Of a stretch of DNA of 64,000 nucleotides, positions 56,223 to 64,000 are shown piece by piece. The DNA is from Pelobates cultripes (Eukaryota; Chordata; Amphibia; Anura; Pelobatidae). The stretch covers positions 266,689,566-266,753,565 of the forward strand of contig OW240916.1 in the NCBI GenBank assembly GCA_933207985.1, read 5' to 3'. Position 1 is the stretch's first letter; each line of letters starts with the position of its first letter. The notes under the pieces are model-generated. The model was given only the letters and a program-made list of their open reading frames with translations. It did no database searches and had not been told where the DNA came from. A program made the translations under genes and the position numbers.

Positions 56223-56966
56223 TAACTTGAAAGTTCACATTTTATGAGAAATTCTAAGTTATAGTCCATACAATGTTTTTATTATATTCCATATACTTAC
56301 AAGATACCGAAAATGTAATTGTGTCTAGAGAAAAGTGCAGTATATATATGTTTTAAACCAATGTCTACTAATCCTCTATATTTACCAAATGTGTATTTGT
56401 GAGGTGTGAAAAATAAAATGTAATGTAGATATTTACAATATTCACCTCTATCCTGGAACTTGACGTCTCAATCTTGGCTTACTGCCTATTAATGTTGCAC
56501 TCTTTTCAGAATTGATCATAGTTAATGCAAGTACTAAGACTGAATGTTTCTGTTTTCTTCCTCATTTTCATTATGTGCCCTGCTTGTCCTGGGTTGAACA
56601 AGATTATGATAGGCATCATGTTAAAAAAAAAAACATGGTCACACAAGTTGTAATTCAATCTCAATATTTTATTCAGTGATATCATTTCTAGAACAGTGAT
56701 TGTCCACCTTTTAAAACTGCAAGCACAGCATTTGAAGTTCATTTTTCTCATGTACCGGTAACATTTTGTGACTGGGTAGACAGATGTATGGATAAGTGGG
56801 GAATGAAATTCACACACTAGTAGTTGAATGTAATAGAAAACGACTTTATTCATTACATAATGAGCTGACAACGGAATTGCTAAACGACCAGGAGAGCTGA
56901 GTTCAAAAAATTCTACACATCAATGCACACCCACAGTTTCTTGAATCTTGTAGCAATGAACCCATT
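56223..56966. other. no gene seen
   Basis: A 121-codon minus frame (56506-56871) has no recognisable domain; AT-rich. Confidence 0.35.
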
Positions 56967-56969
56967 TTA

Positions 56970-57022
56970 CCCCTTAAGGACCAAATTTCTGGAATAAAAG
57001 GGAGTCATGACATGTCACACAG
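56970..57022. mobile_element. left half of the 72-bp TTAA MITE family
   Basis: taccccttaaggaccaaatt, then aaaagggagtcatgacatgtcacac, matches the 31.96-kb MITE up to its centre. The right half is replaced by the C/G-rich minisatellite. Confidence 0.8.
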
Positions 57023-57785
57023 GACCTATTGCCCCCCCTCAGCCCCCACCCCTGAGCGGCGGGTGGGGGCCCTAAAGTAAAATGATGGGGGGGGGACCTA
57101 TTGTCCTCCCCCCGGCCCCCACACCTGAGCGGTGGCTGGAGGCCCTAAATACTAATAAGGGGGGACCTAATGTCCTCCCTCCTGGCCCCCACCCCTGAGC
57201 AGCGGGTGGGGACCCTACAGTAAAATAAGGGGGGGGGACCTAATGTCCTGCTCCCTGGCCCCCACCCCTGATCGGGGGCCCTAAATACTAATAAGGGGGG
57301 GGCCCTAAAGTAAAATGATGGGGACACACCTATTGTCCTCACCCCAGCCCCCACCCCTGAGCGGCGGACCCTACAGTAAAATAAGGGGGGGGGACCTAAT
57401 GTCCTGCTCCCTGGCCCCCACCCCTGATGGGGACACACCTATTGTCCTCACCCCAGCCCCCACCCCTGAGCGGGGACCCAACAGTAAAATAAGGGGGGGG
57501 GACCTAATGTCCTGCTCCCTGGCCCCCACCCCTGATCGGGGGCCCTAAATACTAATAAGGGGGGGGCCCTAAAGTAAAATGATGGGGACACACCTATTGT
57601 CCTCACCCCAGCCCCCACCCCTGAGCGGCGGGTGGGGACCCTAAATACTAATAAGGGGGGGAACCTAATGTCCTACCCCCTGGCCCCCACCCCTGAGCGG
57701 TGGGTGGGGGCCTTAAATACTAATAAGGGGGGACCTAATGTCCTCCCCACTGGCCCCCACCCCTGAGCGGCGGGTGGGGCCCCTA
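57023..57785. repeat. C/G-rich minisatellite, unit about 70-75 bp
   Basis: Repeated units of ggcccccacccctgagcgg, then a ggtgggggccctaaa-type piece, then taataaggggggacctaatg, then tcctcc. About ten variable copies, some fused or shortened. Open frames on both strands are artefacts of the repeat. Confidence 0.95.
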
Positions 57786-57794
57786 AATTGAAAT

Positions 57795-58074
57795 CAGAGT
57801 GCTCTAAATCAGAGTGCTCTGAGCCTAATTGCAGGAATAGAGAGATAAACAGAGTCAGATACAAAGCCAAGGTCAAGCACGAAAATCACAACTGAACACA
57901 ACAAGCGCTAAAGGGAACTGAAACTGAAACCACGATAGGGCAGGGAGTTAAAGGAGAGGTAAGTATAAATACCCTAAACTTTACTTTGATTGGCCCCCAA
58001 AATGTGAGTGTCTGGGGCATGTGGCATGACAGAGGACAATGGGAGCACATTTCATTTTTTGGCTCCCACTGCCC
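57795..58074. mobile_element. decayed LTR fragment related to the solo LTR
   Basis: gccaaggtcaagcacgaaaa, aaaccacgatagggcaggga, gtaagtataaatacc and cccccaaaatgtgagtg follow, in order, words of the 43.79-44.38 LTR (aaaccacgacagggcactga, ccacaaaatgtgtgtg, cttataaaag). No defined ends. Confidence 0.5.
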
Positions 58075-58076
58075 CT

Positions 58077-59346
58077 TTAAGATCTGATAAGGTGAGATGG
58101 GACAAGATCGAGTGGGCAAGTGGTAGGGCGAGAGGAAATGAGAAGTGCAGCCACCTCTTGTTCAGTAGCCGAGGAGAAAGTCTGAAGGGTAGGAAAGGCA
58201 TGATCTACGTGTGGTTGAGAAAGAGAACGGCAAGGTGGGGAGAATTCTTTCCTTAGCTGTTCAATCTTGTCGGTAAAGTAACATGCAAAACTATCGGCTG
58301 TAAGGTTAGTTTGGTCGGTGGTCATAGCAGGGCAAAAAAGAGAGTTAAAGGTGTCAAAGAGATGCCTGGGATTGCATGAACTAATAAGAGATGTAAAGTA
58401 TGACTGTTTGGCAAGGGCAAGGGCTGTGCTGTTTGAACACAATATGAATCTATAATGGAGATAGTCTGCCTGGGTGCAAGACTTTCTCCAGGAGCGTTCA
58501 GTGCAACAGGAGCATCTTTGCAGGTAGAATGTTGATTTAGTATGCCATGGTAGGGGGTGTGTCCTCCTCAAGGTGCAAGTTTGAAGCTGGGCTGCAGCTT
58601 TCAAGGCAGAGGTGAGGGTAGTGTTATATGTGGAGATGGCCAGTGAGGGAGAGGAGAGGGAAGGGATGGATAGCAGTTGTGAATCAATATCAACTGACAG
58701 CTGCTGGAGGTCAATAGAATTAAGGTTCCTCCTGAGTTGAGGGGGGTTAGGCTGAGGTTGTTGGGTGAGGGGGTACTTGAGAGCACACGATAATAGGTGG
58801 TGATCAGAGAGAGGAAATGGAGTGTTGCAGATATTAGATACTGTACATACATAAGTAAAAATGAGGTTCAGGGTATTGCCAGCTACATGGGTGGGAGAAT
58901 TAGCCCTCTGTGATAGAGGGAGGAAGTAATTGAAAGTAGTTTAGAGGCTGCTGAAGTCAAAGGTGGGTTAATGGGAATATTGAAGTCCATGAGAATTAGG
59001 GATGGAATATTAGAAGAGAGGTAGCCAGGCAGCAAAGCAGTCAAGGAAGAGAAGAGGGGAACCAGGGGGCGATAAATAACGGCAATGTTAGCAGGGAAGG
59101 GTTTGAAAAGGCGAATCAAATTAATTTCAAATGATGGAAAAGAGAGGGTGGGGGGTGAGGGTAGAGGTTTGAAGGAGCAATGAGGTGAGAGGAGAAACCC
59201 TATACCACCACCTTTACATTCAGAGTGTCTTGGATTGTAACCACCAAAGGATAAAGATGCAGGGATAGCAGTGTCAGAGGGGGAGAACCATTTTTCTGTT
59301 AAGGCTAGTAAATCTAGGGAACGAGAGATAAAGAGGTCGTTCCATA
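58077..59346 (-). pseudogene. L2 ORF2 endonuclease and linker pseudogene
   Basis: From the N-terminal side: SLDLLALTEKW (with the endonuclease Glu), GGGIGFLLS, then FPANIAVIYRP, SLILMDFNIPINP (the GDFN-type strand, here with Met for Gly), and VSNICNTPFPLSDHHLLSC containing the SDH catalytic His. Then comes the linker with RSWRKSCTQAD, LAKQSYFTSLISSCNPRHLF and FACYFTDKIEQLRKEF. These blocks are the established order of L2/CR1-group ORF2. At least two frame changes and stops separate them (about 58870 and 59120). The segment from about 58860 to 58077 is continuously open, longer than the 175 codons after its first Met. Confidence 0.9.
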
Positions 59347-59350
59347 GCAG
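58077..59350 (-). mobile_element. L2-type LINE, internal fragment (endonuclease to start of RT), truncated at both ends
   Basis: Minus-strand ORF2 from the endonuclease N-terminal part at about 59345 to the RT-upstream linker at 58077. Neither the 5' UTR nor the polymerase core and 3' tail is present. Loss of the 3' end is unusual for a LINE and points to a later deletion or rearrangement at 58.07 kb, where LTR-like sequence begins. Confidence 0.85.
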
Positions 59351-60159
59351 GTCTTAAAATTGGGTACTTACAACCTCAGGTGAACAGCAACACATGACAC
59401 ATTAGACAGTATAATAATTTATTTAACAAAAGTGATTTATTTCCTAATATATAAACCATAGAATTCCCATGACTGTAGATAGATAGATGGATAGAAACAC
59501 TCTAAGACTGAGGTCTATATTTACATGTCTTCCAAAACAGATTCTTGCAGATGTTTCAGGAGTTACACATTTACTCAGGAATGAAAACATGGAAAAATAA
59601 GTGTTTTTTTTTTTTTAGATGAGACATCATTTTAACTTCTGCCCAAGTACAAAGTAATTTGTGTCATGTTGTTACAGAATGTTCTTTCATGTAGGAGCAG
59701 CTTGTATTTTTTTTTTATGTATGTTCCATTTTAAACATTTTACTAAATTAAAATCACTTTTTTTTTTAGTATACTATTTCACAATCAGTTACAGAGCACG
59801 TACATGCTTTCATGGAAAGAATGTTTGTGTTTCATTACTGGAGAAAACAAAATGTTTCTAAAAAGTGCTCTTGCATAATAGTGACAGCTGCTACAACGTA
59901 TTACTGTTACCGGTTTCACTTACCACTATTATGTTTTATAGTCCATTTACATAATAGTTTAGAACACAACATAAAAGTAAATAATGATTTTAGTTTGAAA
60001 AAGTAATTATATGGGATTGTTAATTATGTTTGTGGAAATCCCATTAGGGTACATTTAAGTGATAACACTTTATGTTACTTAATTTTATATTAATTACACA
60101 GCATCTTAATCCAGAGAACTTTACATATGTATAAGAATACATTTATAATCTACCTTTTT
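59351..60159. other. no gene seen
   Basis: AT-rich; poly-T runs near 59600, 59707 and 59758; a short (GATA)-like patch near 59481. Confidence 0.35.
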
Positions 60160-60560
60160 GGATTTTAAGTGGATTGATGGGGCGAGGAGCCTTGGCCAGT
60201 GTCCTCTGTAGTTCAGTCAGTCACCTATGTTTGACCTCAGAGCTGCATACACAGTTAAAGATGGTGTTCAACTGTCACAGCTCCTCCAGTGTCTGTATGT
60301 GATGCTGGATAGGAAAGGGAGGGTATCATTTCCAATCTGCCACGAGCATCTTCTTACACATGAAATGTATTAAAGCAGGAGTGGTGCACACTCTATGACA
60401 GCTCCTGCAGTTCTACTGTCAATCATAAGAAGCTGACTGAACTACAGTCAGGGGAGGGCTGGCAGCCTTAGACCTGGGGGGCAAATCCAGTCAAGTGGCC
60501 CATTGCACCACCAAATCAGCTCCACATCCATGCCCACCTTTTCCTGGTTTTATAACGGAT
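60160..60560. repeat. probable interspersed repeat fragment
   Basis: GC-richer, with an imperfect inverted pair (cagctcctccagtg / gacagctcctgcag region). No gene; family not recognised. Confidence 0.3.
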
Positions 60561-60967
60561 ATTGATGTTATTCTAATCAGTAGCTCTTTGCCATACCCAA
60601 TCTGCGGCGCCTTTGTGCAGCGGCACTGTGACCTTTCTGAAACTCAGTTTTAGAAGCTGGTTCCTGCTGGGGGACCTGAAGATCTAGGATAGGTTTTAAC
60701 CCATTAAGTTAATAGAGTGCCTACTGGCAAGATAGCAACTTCATTTAGATTAAATTGTTATGGTAAACAGTATTCCTTTAAACATAACCAATATGTCTAC
60801 ATTTCACAAAATCAAAAAAGTAAATACATTGATAATTTTTATTTTTTTATTTTACCTGGGATGATGAGAGGGTCCAAAGTCTGCCTGTCAGGTACCAAAG
60901 CCTCAGCCCAGTGTCAAGGATGAAGTGGAGGGATCACTTGTCTTCCACGTTGTCCCTCCTGCTCCAA
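60561..60967. other. no gene seen
   Basis: AT-rich to mixed sequence; no supported open frame. Confidence 0.3.
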
Positions 60968-61231
60968 TCTCCTTTTCTTTGCCTTCTTCTGATACTGTCT
61001 TCTCCTCCTTGACTCCTTCTGCTCTCCCCTAATTTCCTTTTGCTCTCCTTCTGCTTCCCTCCTTTCCTTTTGCTCTATTTATGCTTTCCCCTCCTTTCCT
61101 TTTGCTCTCCTCTCCTTTCCCTTTTTTCTCTCTTCTGCTCTGCTCTCCTTTCCTTTTGCTCTGCTCTGCTCTCCTTTTGGTCTCCTTCTGCTCTGCTCTC
61201 CTCTCCTTTTGCTCTCCTTTCCTTCTTCTCT
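60968..61231 (+). repeat. polypyrimidine (TTTTGCTCTCC) tandem tract
   Basis: About 260 bp of irregular units such as ctcctttccttttgctctc, nearly free of A and poor in G. The Ser/Leu/Phe frames (plus) and Arg/Glu/Gly/Lys frames (minus) arise from it. Confidence 0.9.
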
Positions 61232-61234
61232 CAC

Positions 61235-61839
61235 CGCGTCACGATGGAAGGGGCCATGTACCATCAAATCCTGGGTGAGAACATCTGTTACCTCAGCCAG
61301 GGCATTGAAAATTGGTCATGGATGGGTATTTCAGCATGAAAATGACTCAAAACACACAGCCAAGGCAACAAAGGAGTGGCTCAAGAAGAAGCACATTAAG
61401 GTTCTTGAGTGGCCTAGCCAGTCTCCAGACCTTAATTCCATAGAAAATCTGTGGATGGAGCTGAAGGTTTGAGTTGGCCAAACGTCAGCCTGGAAACCTT
61501 AATGACGTGGAGAGGATCTGCAAAGAGGAGTGGGACAAAATCCCTCCTGAGATGTGTGCAAACCTGGTGGCCAACTACAAGAAACGTCTGACCTCTGTGA
61601 TTGCCAACAAGGGTTTTGCCACCAAGTACTAAGTCGAAGGGATCAAATACTTATTTCACTCATTAACATACAAATCAATTTATAACATTTTCCACATGCG
61701 TTTATCTGGATTTTTTGTTTGTTATTCTGTCTCTCACTGTTAAAATACACCTACAATTAAAATTATAGACTGATCATTTCTTTGTCAGTGGGCAAACGTT
61801 CAAAATCAACAGGGGATCAAATACTTTTTTCCCTCACTG
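61235..61839 (+). mobile_element. Tc1/mariner relic 4, 5'-truncated
   Basis: Contains the transposase C-terminal third, then a 3' region ending gggatcaaatacttttttcc and cctcactg followed by TA (61840-61841). That is the terminal inverted repeat of a Tc1 family common in fish and amphibians (CAGTGAGGGAAAAAAGTATT when inverted). The left part is missing and replaced by the polypyrimidine tract. Confidence 0.85.
61239..61632 (+). pseudogene. Tc1-type transposase C-terminal pseudogene
   Basis: One frame reads [11 protein letters not shown] (second catalytic Asp in the QxDNDPKHTA-type block), then [19 protein letters not shown], which keeps the third catalytic Glu. A stop follows at about 61470. 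The C-terminal part resumes in another frame (EDLQ, then [12 protein letters not shown]) and ends at the KYstop near 61632. The first catalytic Asp region is absent. Non-functional. Confidence 0.85.
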
Positions 61840-61841
61840 TA

Positions 61842-63334
61842 CAGAAGACAGAGGGATGCTACTTTGCAAAAAAAAACCTTCAGACTCGACATGCCCTAAT
61901 CACCCCTTTTCTTCTAACATTTCTTTTAATTTTCTTCTAATTTAACCTAACTCTAACCCTAGACTCAATTATCCTAAGTACCCCTGTATCAAATTACTCT
62001 AACCCTAAACACTCTTTACACCACATCTATAACCCATGTGTAATCTAGGCCTGATGTTGCCCCCTCTGTATACCACCTTTACCCTAAACACTTCTAACAT
62101 TGGTATTGGGTTAATATTTTTGGATTAGTTTTTCAAATATTTTTTTAAAACATTTAAATTGGTTTAATATCTTGAAATATATTTAAACCATTTTGATATT
62201 GTTTTATATATTGATAGAATTTTTATGTATTATGTATTTTTTATTTTAAAAGTTTATTAAAAAATCATTTGAAAAAAAGCATCCACAAATTTTAAATGGA
62301 GGCCATTATTTTTGACTCTGCATGCATTCACACAGCTCTGTACACTCACTGTTTTTGTGCATCTCTAAATTTTCCTTTTACCCTTCATGTGTCTCTTAAA
62401 CCACCCTTTACCGTTTGTGTGTTTCTTAACTCTTACATTTTGGGGGCATTGGAGTCTGGCTTTTACCAAGGTAGGTGAATATGTTCATTGCTGCTATGGT
62501 CAGTACCTACCTGGTACACCTTGAACCAGACTCTTGCAGAATAATGTTCAGTCTCCTGATGTAATCGTAATAAGATTCTGATGGGGATTAGCTGAAGGGT
62601 CTGGCTGTCTACAACATGTTACATCAGCCATTTGAAACAGTGCCTTGGCTAGCATAAAATCTAACTAACTGAATTCTATCCATATGCTGCTCAGAATCAT
62701 TTGTTTGTGACGTATGTGCTCTGTGGCAGTTTTAGAGTTTTTTTTAGGATTTTCAGATCAGACAATGTAATAAAACATTAAAACATATGGAATTTCACTG
62801 TCTGAAAAATGTATCTAATAACCAAAGCTGCAGCTTTACTTTAGAACTGCATTATTCTCACTATCCATTAACTGACATACCCATAACACCAGCTAATGGA
62901 AGGTTACATTTAAACAGCTATTACAGGTCCATTACCAGTTTTACTTAATGCTTGTAATCTTTGTGTAAATTGGCCATTGTACTCAATATTTGCTGTTTTA
63001 TGTGTAATTTAACATTCAGAACTCTTATAAATCTCATTAATAGTTTTTCTTTAACGATTTTAAAGAGGGCAAACATGCATGCATTTGATCAGTTTTTTTT
63101 TTGGTGTGCACAAAATTAACAAACAGCCTTGGTAGGCCACAACAGCAGTATCAAGGGATATAGAAGTTCAGTATGCAATACAAGTTGTGACATTTGCTAG
63201 CCAGGCACATTTTTGTTTTAGTAGAAGCAAGGTTAGATTTCTCTTTTTGTTTAGTAAGCTAGCAAGGCATACATGTCGAGTTACTTATCTAAAGGTATAA
63301 CCTAATAGTTCATCCTGACCTGCATGAGAGGGTC
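61842..63334. other. no gene seen; degenerate CCCTAA-like patch at 61930-62090
   Basis: ctaactctaaccctagactc, tctaaccctaaacactc and ctaaacacttctaac words resemble a heavily eroded telomere-like or CCTAA-type tract. The rest is AT-rich with no supported frame. Confidence 0.4.
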
Positions 63335-63422
63335 AAGGTATATACACATATATATACACACATACACATATATATATATACACATACACACACACACACA
63401 TATATATATATATACATATATT
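63335..63422. repeat. (TA)n/(CA)n compound microsatellite
   Basis: Alternating tatata and cacaca blocks over about 85 bp. Confidence 0.95.
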
Positions 63423-64000
63423 AACTGGCAGGTTCAGATATGCTTTAGACTATATATGTAGAATAAAAGTATAGTGTGGAACTGGTTAGGCATACCTGTC
63501 CAGTATCTATAGAAAACTTTGAAGCAGTGTAGACTCTCTAGACAGGAAAAGTGCTGTCCACAGAATAATAAATTGGATTAACATGCTAGGCAAACTAATG
63601 AACTACAAACAATAACTGGAGCACATTAAATTTTAACAGATAGTCTGGACTGACAGGTGGAATGTAGCGGGGCAGTATCATGTTATGCAGGACTCAGACA
63701 CAGCAGAGGAAAGGATTTTGTTTGAGATAAGAGACAGTGTGTCTGCAAATACTTTTGACCAGCATCTAAAGTGGTTGTACATTGTATGTAAGCGATACTA
63801 ATCTAAACAGGCTGGCCCATCCCGTCTCCGCTGAAAACTACTCTATGTTGTTATTATGCCTAGTGGCTGGTCCCTTGCACATTGAAAAATAAGTATAAAA
63901 GACCTATGAATATAGCATATGCACGAATAGATGCAATAGAGGTGTAAATCAAATGAGATGGCGGTTATCTAAATCTTAAGAAGCTCAGACATTAGGCAGC
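63423..64000. other. no gene seen
   Basis: Unremarkable AT-rich sequence to the window edge. Confidence 0.35.

Noticed and set aside
56506..56871. 121-codon minus-strand frame
   Set aside because: No motif, no context; AT-rich chance frame.
61040..61278. Leu/Phe/Ser-rich frames that look like a signal peptide or membrane segment
   Set aside because: They arise from the polypyrimidine tandem tract; the frame then runs into a Tc1 relic.
1..64000. CRISPR arrays, bacterial operons, integrons or phage genes
   Set aside because: No direct-repeat/spacer structure, no dense gene order and no bacterial coding signals; the content is vertebrate repeats.

Overview
The window looks like vertebrate, most probably anuran (frog or toad), nuclear DNA. 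It is AT-rich and nearly gene-free, and it is packed with decayed transposons and low-complexity DNA. The anuran call is an inference from repeat content: TTAA-flanked foldback elements beginning CCCCTTAAGGAC, T2-like elements reading (TTAA)AGGGACACTATAG, L2 LINE tails, an L1/Tx1-type ORF1, several Tc1 families shared with fish, and hAT elements with CAGGGGT termini. I see no complete host protein-coding gene. Nearly all long open frames lie inside transposons, (TG)n-type minisatellites or GC-rich repeats.

The only good sign of a host gene is at about 8.60-8.92 kb. A GC- and CpG-richer stretch on the plus strand has no ATG for about 310 bp and runs into a strong splice donor (ACTG/GTGAGT at 8919). 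I read it as a possible promoter plus non-coding first exon. If so, the DNA to its right could be a long first intron. Several unique, AT-rich stretches (about 18.35-18.54, 22.99-23.12, 34.98-35.13 and 36.95-37.16 kb) read like conserved non-coding sequence but cannot be tested here.

Layout. 0-8.6 kb: TG-rich tracts and a minus-strand Tc1 relic (4.58-5.25). 8.6-8.9: candidate first exon. 9-15 kb: microsatellites, a second Tc1 relic, a foldback MITE and L2 tails. 15.2-16.45: a nearly full-length dead Tc1. 17.2-18.1: a 52-bp tandem repeat, a 136-bp hAT MITE and a polypurine tract. 19.93-21.85: an L1-type element with ORF1 but no ORF2, bounded by matching target-site duplications. 25.1-27.5: another 136-bp hAT MITE, a 1.5-kb GGGGCAGTGTGTGT minisatellite and a GC-rich repeat holding a near-perfect 61-bp palindrome. 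28.4-32.9: nested MITEs, a 250-bp palindrome and long piggyBac-like foldbacks. 38.03-39.25: a 1.2-kb hAT element. 41.79-43.62: a second large TTAA foldback. 43.79-44.38: a solo LTR with a 5-bp duplication. 45-51 kb: assorted MITEs. 52.0-53.03: an L2 fragment nested in a TTAA repeat. 53.18-53.25: a tRNA-like SINE head. 55.67-56.22: a complete T2-like MITE. 57.0-57.8: a C/G-rich minisatellite. 58.08-59.35: an L2 endonuclease to early-RT fragment. 60.97-61.84: a polypyrimidine tract and a fourth Tc1 relic. 62-64 kb: little recognisable.

The elements do not work together as a system; the window is a record of successive insertions. All transposase and reverse-transcriptase genes seen are truncated, frameshifted or carry stops. 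The points most worth a second look are the ORF1-only L1, the microsatellite-centred 250-bp palindrome, the candidate first exon, the solo LTR, the shared CTAGAC-type target of the hAT insertions and the recurrent TTAA foldbacks.
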